From contig JAEDKS010000027.1 in NCBI GenBank assembly GCA_016295665.1, positions 1 to 18,478 on the forward strand: DNA of 18,478 nt. Direction: 5' to 3'. Shown piece after piece: positions 1 through 5,622 of the stretch. The notes under the pieces are model-generated. The model was not told the origin of the DNA. It saw only the letters and a program-made list of their open reading frames with translations, and ran no database searches. Source of the stretch: Clostridia bacterium. Lineage in GTDB: Bacteria > Bacillota > Clostridia > Christensenellales > Aristaeellaceae. Every line of letters starts with the position of its first letter. Within the stretch, counting starts at the first letter, position 1. The position numbers and the translations under genes are program-made.

Positions 1-1051
1 GCGTGGGCCGCAGCTCCCGGCTGTCGATGCAGTCGTACTCGATGGCGTAGGCCAGCCGCACCAGCTCGCACCGCTCCAGCCCGGGGATGGAGCGGTACAT
101 CTGCCACTGCACGTCCTCCGGCATGCTGGTGGACATGCCCTGCACATACCACTCCCGGCTCTGCCGGCCCTCCGGCTCCAGAAACACCTGATGCCGGTCC
201 TTGTCGGCAAAGCGGACGATCTTGTCCTCGATGGAGGGACAGTAGCGGGGGCCGATGCCGTGGATGGTGCCCGAGTACAGCGGCGCCCGGTGCAGGTTGT
301 CCCGGATGATCTGATGGGTCTGCGGGGTCGTCCAGGTCAGGTAACAGGAGAAGCTGTTCTCCAGACGGCGATCCGTCAGGAAGGAGAAGGGCGTCACGGG
401 CTCGTCGCCGGGCTGGGGGGTCATGCGGTCGAAGTCGATGGTGCGCACGTCCACCCGGGCGGGGGTGCCGGTCTTGAAGCGGCGCAGCCGGAAGCCGCGC
501 TCCTCCAGGCTGCCCGAGAGCAGTCCCGCGCCCATCAGCCCCTGCGGGCCGCCGTCCCACTGCCGCTCACCGATGATGATGCGCCCCCGCAGGTACACCC
601 CGGAGGCCACCACCACCGCCCGGCAGGCGATGCGGCGTCCGGTGGCTGTGGTCACGCCGCAGACCCGGTCACCCTCCACCTCGATGGAGGCGGCCTCGCC
701 CTGGTGCACCGTCAGGCGGGGCTGGGTCATGAGCGCGGTGCGCATCCGGTTCTGGTACTGCTGCTTGTCCGCCTGGGCCCGCAGGGCGTGAACCGCCGGG
801 CCCTTGCCGGTGTTGAGCATGCGGCTCTGCAGAAAGGTGTCGTCGATGGCCAGCGCCATCTCGCCGCCCAGTGCGTCCAGCTCCCGCACCAGATGCCCCT
901 TCGCGGAGCCGCCGATGACCGGATTGCAGGCCATCAGCGCCACGCCGTCCATGTTCAGCGTGAGCAGCTCCGTTTCAATCCCCATGCGGGCCGCCGCCAG
1001 CGCTGCCTCGCAGCCCGCGTGCCCGCCGCCAATCACTACCAGATCCGCCAT
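1..1051 (-). CDS. mnmG: MnmG/GidA, tRNA uridine-5-carboxymethylaminomethyl modification enzyme (partial, C-terminus beyond window)
   Basis: The minus-strand frame opening at 1051 stays open to the window edge, giving the first 350 residues of a protein that is normally about 620-630 long. It begins MADLVVIGGGHAGCEAALAA, the FAD-binding Rossmann motif of MnmG (GGGHAG at residues 8-13). It continues with the family motifs NPVIGGSAKGHLVRE, NTGKGPAVHALRAQADK, the stretch GVYLRG, RFKTGTPAR and GPRYCPSIEDK. Known role: with MnmE, MnmG builds the (carboxymethyl)aminomethyl group on wobble U34 of certain tRNAs, using FAD, NADH and methylenetetrahydrofolate-derived carbon, in the cytoplasm. The start is supported by a GGGAGG site (complement of 1060-1065) 8 bases upstream. 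The gene has its own extended -10 promoter at 1085-1113. No mnmE, rsmG or parA partner lies on the visible side. The truncation is only the window boundary. Confidence 0.96.
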   Translation of the reverse strand, partial: MADLVVIGGGHAGCEAALAAARMGIETELLTLNMDGVALMACNPVIGGSAKGHLVRELDALGGEMALAIDDTFLQSRMLNTGKGPAVHALRAQADKQQYQNRMRTALMTQPRLTVHQGEAASIEVEGDRVCGVTTATGRRIACRAVVVASGVYLRGRIIIGERQWDGGPQGLMGAGLLSGSLEERGFRLRRFKTGTPARVDVRTIDFDRMTPQPGDEPVTPFSFLTDRRLENSFSCYLTWTTPQTHQIIRDNLHRAPLYSGTIHGIGPRYCPSIEDKIVRFADKDRHQVFLEPEGRQSREWYVQGMSTSMPEDVQWQMYRSIPGLERCELVRLAYAIEYDCIDSRELRPT

Positions 1052-1084
1052 TGAGGGTGCCTCCCTGATTGCCGTATGGATGGG

Positions 1085-1113
1085 ATTATACCACAAATCC
1101 CGTCGTTTGGGAA
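1085..1113 (-). promoter_or_regulatory. Promoter of mnmG (extended -10)
   Basis: On the minus strand, TTCCCA (1113-1108) is followed after 17 bases by a perfect TATAAT (1090-1085), which is preceded by TGG and so carries an extended -10 element. The predicted start is about 27 bases before the mnmG ATG. It is back to back with the plus-strand promoter at 1170-1198. Confidence 0.75.
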
Positions 1114-1169
1114 CGCCGATGAGCAGAATGAAACAGGTTTTCCTGGAAGAAAGCGGCGCTTTTTGGGTG

Positions 1170-1198
1170 TTGCAAGTTCCGCACATCCGGGATATAAT
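1170..1198 (+). promoter_or_regulatory. Sigma-A promoter of the membrane protein/phosphoesterase cassette
   Basis: TTGCAA (1170-1175), a 17-base spacer and a perfect TATAAT (1193-1198) form a near-consensus promoter. Transcription should start near 1205. A 6-bp hairpin (GGGCGG 1214-1219, CCGCCC 1223-1228) lies in the 5' leader just before the SD of the small ORF at 1252; it has no U-tract and is not a terminator. Confidence 0.8.
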
Positions 1199-1251
1199 GA
1201 AAGGGTAATGCCCGGGCGGGTGCCGCCCGATGCAGAAGGGAGAAACACGGA

Positions 1252-1407
1252 ATGTCGAAACCCTCCACGCACAGCCGCCTCTGGCTGCTCCTGCCCCTGG
1301 GGCTGCTGCTGCCCTTCGCGGTTGCGCTGCTGCTGGGTGCCCTGTGGGGCGGCGAGCTGGGGCAGCAGGTGATCAATATCGCAGTAAAGCTGGTGGCAAG
1401 GCCATGA
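1252..1407 (+). CDS. Small single-pass membrane protein, 51 residues, unknown function
   Basis: A short ORF starts at ATG 1252, 9 bases after a GGGAG site at 1238-1242, and is the first gene after the promoter at 1170-1198. Its protein has a short polar N-terminus (MSKPSTHSR), one strongly hydrophobic segment at residues 10-32 (WLLLPLGLLLPFAVALLLGA), and a short tail ending KLVARP. The stop codon overlaps the next start as ATGA (1404-1407), the usual sign of translational coupling. I do not recognise a family. The SD, hydrophobic character and coupling argue it is real. It competes with a longer reading of the downstream frame (from 1230), whose extra N-terminus is Ala/Gly/Arg-rich and looks like an out-of-frame shadow of this ORF. 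Confidence 0.65.
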   Translation: MSKPSTHSRLWLLLPLGLLLPFAVALLLGALWGGELGQQVINIAVKLVARP

Positions 1408-2318
1408 AGAAGCGGACTCCCGGCATATGGACCCATGTGCTGCTCACGGTGCTGGCGCTGCTGCTGGTGGCCTGCGTGACGCTGACCGGCCTCTGCTGGC
1501 AGGCGGCGCGGCTGACGTGGGATCGCCAGCTCTACCTGTCCCTGACCCGGGACAGCATGCCCATGCAGCTGGAGCGGGTGTACGGCGCCATCGACGAGGT
1601 GGCGCAGACCTATCACTTCTCCGCGGAGACCGCGCGTGCCGTGGTCGGGGAGGCGGAGCTGCAGACCTACTGGACGCAGGTGGTGGACTGGTTCCTGAAC
1701 CTGCTGAGCGACAGCCCGGACTATCAGCTGCCCGTCTGGGAGGATGACGCGCTGGTGGAGGCTGTGCGGCTGGACGCGGAGTTCCAGCAGTATGTGGAGG
1801 CGGTGGATCGCCGCAACGTGGCCCGCGACGCGGTGGCGGGCCGGGTGGGGGACATGATCGAGCGCACCATGATGCCCCTGCGGATGCCCGTGATCGCCAA
1901 GGGCTTCCAGATGGTCGCCCAGCGGATACCGGTGGCGCGCCTGACGACGCTGCTGCGCTGGGCCCCCCTGGCGCTGCTGGGCGCATCGGCGGTGCTGTGT
2001 CTGCTGATGCTGCTGCTGTGCGCGGGATGCCCCGCACGGGCGGCGGCCTTTGCCGGCAGCGGGCTGCTGGGCGGCGCCGGGCTGACGGCGCTGGTGATGC
2101 TGGTGGTGCACCTGCTGGACGTGGCGGGCGGCTGCGCGGCGGTGTCGGAACCGCTGGCGGTGCTGGCGGCGGCGCTGGGCAACCGGCTGGGCGTGCAGCT
2201 GGGCATCGCCTGCGCGGTGCTGGCGGTGGTCGCGGCGGCGCTGCTGGCGGTGCATCAGCGGTGGCTGAGCCGTCCGGCGGGACGGGAAAGCTATGAGGGC
2301 AGGCATGCAAGAGCATAA
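1404..2318 (+). CDS. Polytopic membrane protein of unknown function, 304 residues
   Basis: The start is placed at ATG 1404 because it overlaps the stop of the 51-residue ORF (ATGA) and gives a typical membrane N-terminus (MKKRTPGIWTHVLLTVLALL); no convincing SD precedes it, so coupling is inferred. Predicted layout: TM1 at residues 10-32, a hydrophilic acidic domain of about 150 residues (33-182) presumably outside the cell, then TM helices at about 184-208, 215-240 and 262-284, and a short Arg-rich tail. The external part contains helical stretches such as LERVYGAIDEVAQTYHFSAE but no catalytic motif I can name. Its end overlaps the phosphoesterase start by up to 26 bases, so the three genes probably form one transcript. 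The function is unknown; it could sense or scaffold something at the cell surface. Confidence 0.85.
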   Translation: MKKRTPGIWTHVLLTVLALLLVACVTLTGLCWQAARLTWDRQLYLSLTRDSMPMQLERVYGAIDEVAQTYHFSAETARAVVGEAELQTYWTQVVDWFLNLLSDSPDYQLPVWEDDALVEAVRLDAEFQQYVEAVDRRNVARDAVAGRVGDMIERTMMPLRMPVIAKGFQMVAQRIPVARLTTLLRWAPLALLGASAVLCLLMLLLCAGCPARAAAFAGSGLLGGAGLTALVMLVVHLLDVAGGCAAVSEPLAVLAAALGNRLGVQLGIACAVLAVVAAALLAVHQRWLSRPAGRESYEGRHARA

Positions 2319-3009
2319 GCTGACGGAATACACGGTGCGCTCCGGCAAGCTGCGGGAGCCCCTGACGCTGGCGCTGGTGGCGGATCTGCACAACGGCCCC
2401 TATGAGGACGTGCTGCCCGCGCTGCGGCGGGTGGACGGGATTCTCATCCTGGGCGACCTGGTCAACCGGCACCGGCGGGGCTTTGAGCGTGCGGTGGCCT
2501 TCCTGCGGGACGCGCCGGCGTGTGCCCCCACCTTCTACGCCATTGGCAACCACGAGTTGAGGTTCCGGGAGCTGGAGGCGTACTGGCCTCATGTGGAAAA
2601 GAGCGACGTGCGGGTGCTGGACAACGCGTGGGTGCCCTTCCGGGGCATCGTGCTGGGCGCGCTGAGCGCGGCGGTGCTGGACCGGGCGGATGTCACGGTG
2701 GTGCGGGAGATGGCGGAGCAGCCGGGCTTCCGGCTGCTGATGTGCCACCATCCGGAGTACTACGCCCCGATGATCAAACCCCACGGCATCGACCTGACCG
2801 TTTCGGGACATGCCCACGGCGGTCAGATCAACATCGCCGGGCGCGGCCTGTATTCCCCGGGGCAGGGGCTGCTGCCGAAGCTGACCGCCGGCTTCTACGA
2901 GGACGGGCATCTGCTGGTCAGCCGGGGCATGACCAACTCCACCCGGGCGCCCCGCTGGAACAACCCCTGTGAGCTGGTGCTGCTGCACCTCGTCCCGGGG
3001 GAGGGCTGA
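2293..3009 (+). CDS. Calcineurin-like metallophosphoesterase, soluble, YkuE/YaeI-like
   Basis: This 238-residue protein has all metallophosphoesterase signatures in order: DLH (D31, H33), GDLVN (D55), GNHE (85-88), a CHHPEYY segment, and GHAHGGQ near the C-terminus. These residues build the di-metal centre of the calcineurin-like fold. The terminal GHAHGGQ and the TNSTRAPRWNNPCE tail resemble the YkuE/YaeI branch, whose known members act on phospholipid or UDP-diacylglucosamine-type substrates. Those relatives usually carry an N-terminal membrane anchor, which is absent here, so the substrate is not assignable. Two starts are possible: ATG 2293, used here, or ATG 2305, which has a closer GAGGG. 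Both overlap or nearly overlap the upstream membrane protein gene, suggesting co-translation and perhaps recruitment to the membrane by that partner. Confidence 0.9.
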   Translation: MRAGMQEHKLTEYTVRSGKLREPLTLALVADLHNGPYEDVLPALRRVDGILILGDLVNRHRRGFERAVAFLRDAPACAPTFYAIGNHELRFRELEAYWPHVEKSDVRVLDNAWVPFRGIVLGALSAAVLDRADVTVVREMAEQPGFRLLMCHHPEYYAPMIKPHGIDLTVSGHAHGGQINIAGRGLYSPGQGLLPKLTAGFYEDGHLLVSRGMTNSTRAPRWNNPCELVLLHLVPGEG

Positions 3010-3034
3010 GCGCTGTTCTCGTTTTGTACTTCCC

Positions 3035-3063
3035 TTGACAAGGCGAGGGGACTGCACTATAAT
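3035..3063 (+). promoter_or_regulatory. Perfect-consensus sigma-A promoter of the aroF leader
   Basis: TTGACA (3035-3040), a spacer of exactly 17 bases and TATAAT (3058-3063) match the consensus at all 12 positions. It begins 26 bases after the phosphoesterase stop. Transcription should start near 3070, leaving a leader of about 250 bases before aroF. Such an unregulated-looking promoter fits control after initiation by the attenuator downstream. Confidence 0.92.
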
Positions 3064-3113
3064 CATCAATGTAAGGAACGGCGGGAAAGCTGCCGTCCAC
3101 AGGAGGTTCATCC

Positions 3114-3188
3114 ATGCTGCTGTATGCTGCCTTTACGTTTACGTTCCCGGCCGGGGCTTATCCGGACCGGGTGTTGAACGTGTCGTAA
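3114..3188 (+). CDS. Aromatic amino-acid leader peptide (24 residues, Phe/Tyr-rich)
   Basis: The ORF starts at ATG 3114, seven bases after a perfect AGGAGG (3101-3106), and ends with TAA at 3186-3188. Its first half reads MLLYAAFTFTFPAGAY: three Phe codons in alternating positions (3132, 3138, 3144) plus Tyr codons at 3123 and 3159, so 5 of 24 residues are Phe or Tyr, with no Trp. It lies between a consensus promoter and an intrinsic terminator that precedes aroF, the layout of pheA- or trp-type leader peptides. The expected role is not the peptide itself but ribosome stalling at Phe/Tyr codons when charged tRNA is scarce. Too short for homology; the assignment rests on position, codon content and the RNA structures around it. 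Confidence 0.8.
   Translation: MLLYAAFTFTFPAGAYPDRVLNVS
3146..3171 (+). promoter_or_regulatory. Leader hairpin, possible pause or region 1:2 hairpin
   Basis: CCCGGCCGG (3146-3154) pairs with CCGG-A-CCGGG (3162-3171), giving nine G-C pairs with one bulged A and a 7-base loop. It begins at the third Phe codon, so a ribosome stalled on the Phe codons would cover its 5' arm. In known attenuators a hairpin here pauses RNA polymerase and couples it to the ribosome; that role is inferred. Confidence 0.6.
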
Positions 3189-3250
3189 AGCAGCTTGCGG
3201 GAGGGGGATTCCTCCGGTGATTCCGGTGCAAACTGGGAGCTTCTTTGCGG
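3183..3250 (+). promoter_or_regulatory. Candidate antiterminator of the aroF attenuator
   Basis: Bases 3183-3196 can pair with 3237-3250 over 14 positions: 10 Watson-Crick pairs, 3 G-U pairs and a single mismatch (C3191 against U3242). The 5' strand overlaps the leader stop codon (3186-3188). The 3' strand takes bases 3237-3243 of the terminator's 5' arm plus its loop, so the two structures exclude each other. The enclosed loop can hold two further hairpins: GGAGG/CCTCC (3200-3204 with 3211-3215), and CCGGU-GCAA-ACUGG (3223-3236) with a GNRA tetraloop, directly abutting the long stem. A ribosome finishing at the stop codon would mask the 5' strand and favour termination; one stalled upstream would leave it free. 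Confidence 0.6.
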
Positions 3251-3266
3251 AAGCTCCCGTTTTTTT
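3235..3266 (+). terminator. Intrinsic terminator (attenuator) upstream of aroF
   Basis: GGGAGCTTC (3235-3243) and GAAGCTCCC (3250-3258) form a perfect 9-bp stem with loop TTTGCG, followed by G and seven T (3260-3266). It lies between the promoter and the aroF start with no complete long gene in between, so it must act as a conditional terminator for aroF. Confidence 0.88.
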
Positions 3267-3323
3267 GCCAAATGCCCGGCGGACAGCGGCGTCCGCCGGA
3301 TGAATACGGAAGGAGATACCGAC

Positions 3324-4337
3324 ATGATTATCGTACTCAGGCAGGGCACCCCGCAGGCGGAGATCGACCATTTGACCGACATGATCGTGGGGCAGGGAAT
3401 CAGCGTGAACCCCATCGTGGGCTCCGACCTGACCATTCTGGGCCTCATCGGCGACACGAGCCGGGTGGATCCCACCCAGCTGGAGAGCTTCCAGTGCGTG
3501 GAGCGCATCATGCACGTGGCGGAGCCCTTCAAGAAGGCCAACCGCATGTTCCATCCGGGCAACAGCGTGATCGAGGCCGGCGGCGCGACCATCGGCGGAA
3601 AGGGGCTGGCGGTGATGGCGGGCCCCTGCTCCGTGGAGAGCCGGGAGCAGATCACCACGGTGGCGAAGGCCGTGAAGGCCGCGGGCGCCACGGTGCTGCG
3701 CGGCGGCGCCTTCAAGCCCCGCACCTCCCCCTATGCCTTCCAGGGGCTGAAGTACGAGGGGCTGGAGCTGCTGAAGGCCGCACGGGAGGAGACCGGGCTG
3801 CCCATCGTGTCCGAGCTGATGAGCCCCTATGACATCGAGCGCTTCGTGGAGGATGTGGACATCATTCAGGTGGGTGCGCGGAACATGCAGAACTTCGACC
3901 TGCTCCGGCAGCTGGGCAAAACGCAGAAGCCGATTCTGCTCAAGCGGGGCCTGTCCGCCACCATCGAGGAGTGGCTGATGAGCGCCGAGTACATCATGGC
4001 GGGCGGCAACAGCAACGTGATTCTCTGCGAGCGGGGCATCCGCACCTTCGAGACCTACACCCGCAACACCGTCGATCTGAGCGCGGTGCTGGCGGTGAAG
4101 AAGCTGAGCCACCTGCCCGTGGTGGTCGATCCCAGCCACGGCACCGGCAAGCGCTGGATGGTGCCGCCCATGGCCCGGGCCGCCATCGCCGTGGGCGCGG
4201 ATGGCCTGATGGTCGAGGTGCACAACGACCCGCAGCACGCCCTGTGCGACGGACAGCAGTCCATCACCCCCGACGACTTCACGCAGGTGATGGCGGAAAT
4301 CCGTGCCATCGCGCAGGCGGTGGGCCGGGACATCTGA
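3324..4337 (+). CDS. aroF: 3-deoxy-7-phosphoheptulonate (DAHP) synthase, ferredoxin-domain type
   Basis: DAHP synthase condenses phosphoenolpyruvate and erythrose 4-phosphate, the first step of the shikimate pathway. The start at ATG 3324 gives 337 residues, the usual length for this subfamily, and has a GGAAGGAG site 9 bases upstream; the longer open frame reaches back through the terminator and is rejected. Residues 1 to about 66 (MIIVLRQGT onward) match the N-terminal ferredoxin-like domain of the T. maritima-type enzyme, known to bind Tyr or Phe for feedback inhibition. The TIM barrel shows MAGPCSVES, GGAFKPRTSPYAFQG, LLKRG, GNSNVILCERGIRTFE, DPSHGTGKR and DGLMVEVHNDP, which supply the PEP, metal and phosphate ligands. 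It is followed 33 bases later by aroB. Transcription is likely controlled by the Phe/Tyr leader attenuator upstream, complementing allosteric feedback. Confidence 0.97.
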   Translation: MIIVLRQGTPQAEIDHLTDMIVGQGISVNPIVGSDLTILGLIGDTSRVDPTQLESFQCVERIMHVAEPFKKANRMFHPGNSVIEAGGATIGGKGLAVMAGPCSVESREQITTVAKAVKAAGATVLRGGAFKPRTSPYAFQGLKYEGLELLKAAREETGLPIVSELMSPYDIERFVEDVDIIQVGARNMQNFDLLRQLGKTQKPILLKRGLSATIEEWLMSAEYIMAGGNSNVILCERGIRTFETYTRNTVDLSAVLAVKKLSHLPVVVDPSHGTGKRWMVPPMARAAIAVGADGLMVEVHNDPQHALCDGQQSITPDDFTQVMAEIRAIAQAVGRDI

Positions 4338-4370
4338 GCGGAAAGCGGCAAATGACAGGAGGCGGAGCAT

Positions 4371-5444
4371 ATGCAGACCATAACCGTGGCGCTGGGTGAG
4401 CGCAGCTATCCGATTCATATCGAGAACGGGCTCCTGGACCGTGCCGGAGCGCTGCTGGCGGAGCAGGTGGGCCCCTGTGCCGCCGCCATCGTGACCGATG
4501 ACAACGTGGCCCCGCTGTATCTGCGGCGGGTGGAGGAATCCCTGCAGGCGGCGGGGTTCCGCACCGCCTCCGTCGTGCTGCCCCACGGGGAGCCCACCAA
4601 GTGCCTGGACAGCCTGTCCCGGCTCTACACCTTCCTCTGCGAGGCGCACATCACCCGGCGGGACGTGATCGTGGCCCTGGGCGGCGGCGTCATCGGCGAC
4701 CTGACCGGTCTGGCGGCGGCGACCTACCTGCGGGGCGTCCGCTTCGTACAGATTCCCACCACGCTGCTGGCGCAGGTGGATTCCTCCGTGGGCGGCAAGG
4801 TGGCGGTGGATCTGCCCCAGGGCAAGAATCTGGTGGGCGCGTTCTGGCAGCCCACGCTGGTGCTCTGCGACCCGGAGACCCTGCGGACGCTGACGGGGGC
4901 GTACTGGCGGGATGGGCTGGGCGAGGTGGTCAAGTACGGCTGCATCAGCGACGCGCCGCTGTTCGCGCTGCTGGAGCGCACCGCTCCCGGTGGGCGGGAG
5001 GCGCTGATGGGGGTCATGGACGAGATTCTGCGCCACTGCATCGAGGCGAAGGCCGAGGTGGTGCGGCAGGACGAGCGCGACACGGGCCTGCGCATGACGC
5101 TGAACTTCGGGCACACCATCGCCCACGCGGTGGAGACCTGTCAGCACTACACCGGATTGCGCCACGGCGAGGCGGTGGCGGTGGGCATGTCGGTCATCAC
5201 CCGCATGACCGAGCAGCGCGGCGAGACCGCGCCGGGCACCGCCGGGCGGCTGGACGGGCTGCTGGATGCGCTGGGGCTGCCCCGGCAGCTGCCTGGGATT
5301 CCTGAGACGGCGCTGCGGCAGGCCATGGGGCTGGACAAGAAGTCCCTGGGCGACTGCCTACGGGTCATCGTGCTGGATGAAATCGGCCGTTGCCGCATTC
5401 AGGAGACCAACACGGCCTTCTTCGAGGGCATGAGCGGCGTGTAA
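4371..5444 (+). CDS. aroB: 3-dehydroquinate synthase
   Basis: AroB converts DAHP to 3-dehydroquinate, the second shikimate step, using NAD+ and a divalent metal. The 357-residue length is normal. Visible motifs are the NAD-binding ALGGGVIGDLTG, the substrate loop PTTLLAQVDSSVGGKVAVD, GEVVKYG with metal/substrate residues, LNFGHTIAHAVE (metal-binding His) and the second His motif RHGEAVAVGM. A perfect AGGAGG (4357-4362) lies 8 bases before the ATG. With aroF it forms a two-gene operon covering pathway steps 1 and 2 under one attenuator. No shikimate genes for later steps are in the window, so these lie elsewhere. No convincing terminator follows the stop codon, so some read-through into the AraC-type gene is possible. 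Confidence 0.97.
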   Translation: MQTITVALGERSYPIHIENGLLDRAGALLAEQVGPCAAAIVTDDNVAPLYLRRVEESLQAAGFRTASVVLPHGEPTKCLDSLSRLYTFLCEAHITRRDVIVALGGGVIGDLTGLAAATYLRGVRFVQIPTTLLAQVDSSVGGKVAVDLPQGKNLVGAFWQPTLVLCDPETLRTLTGAYWRDGLGEVVKYGCISDAPLFALLERTAPGGREALMGVMDEILRHCIEAKAEVVRQDERDTGLRMTLNFGHTIAHAVETCQHYTGLRHGEAVAVGMSVITRMTEQRGETAPGTAGRLDGLLDALGLPRQLPGIPETALRQAMGLDKKSLGDCLRVIVLDEIGRCRIQETNTAFFEGMSGV

Positions 5445-5511
5445 TCAGGGAAAAAACGACAGAAAATCCCACGAATTGCCAGAAACGTGAGAAAGATTGT
5501 CAAAAATCCCT

Positions 5512-5539
5512 TTGCAAAACGGACATTTCGCTGTACAAT
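5512..5539 (+). promoter_or_regulatory. Promoter of the AraC-family regulator
   Basis: TTGCAA (5512-5517), 16 bases, TACAAT (5534-5539), in an AT-rich island between aroB and the regulator that stands out from the GC-rich surroundings. The predicted start is near 5546, leaving an untranslated leader of about 77 bases. Confidence 0.65.
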
Positions 5540-5556
5540 ATACTATCAGTACCTGT

Positions 5557-5588
5557 TGCGCGCCACCGGGTTGTTCCGCTGGCGCGCA
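5557..5588 (+). repeat. Inverted repeat / long hairpin in the 5' UTR of the AraC-type gene
   Basis: TGCGCGCCA (5557-5565) and TGGCGCGCA (5580-5588) form a perfect 9-bp stem, extended after one mismatch by CGG (5567-5569) with CCG (5576-5578). There is no U-tract, so it is not an intrinsic terminator. It starts about 11 bases after the predicted transcription start. It could be an operator dyad for autoregulation or an RNA structure affecting translation. A competing pairing of GTTGC (5555-5559) with GCAAC (5603-5607) is also possible. Confidence 0.55.
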
Positions 5589-5622
5589 TGCGACTGCGTG
5601 AAGCAACGGATGAGGTGACGGC

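Noticed and set aside
1214..1228. GC-rich hairpin in the leader of the membrane cassette as an attenuator
   Set aside because: 6-bp stem with a 3-base loop, no U-tract and no competing fold seen; probably only a leader structure.
1230..1403. N-terminal extension of the 304-residue membrane protein from ATG 1230
   Set aside because: The extra 58 residues are Ala/Gly/Arg-rich shadow sequence over the 51-codon ORF, and ATG 1404 gives a normal membrane N-terminus and an ATGA overlap.
3010..3323. T-box or other tRNA/aminoacid riboswitch upstream of aroF
   Set aside because: No T-box sequence (AGGGTGGNACCGCG-like) is present and the leader is too small. It has instead a strongly initiated Phe/Tyr-rich ORF, so leader-peptide attenuation fits better.
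3195..3323. Longer aroF start through the terminator
   Set aside because: It would translate the attenuator hairpin and add 43 residues absent from the family; ATG 3324 has a good SD and the expected MIIVL start.
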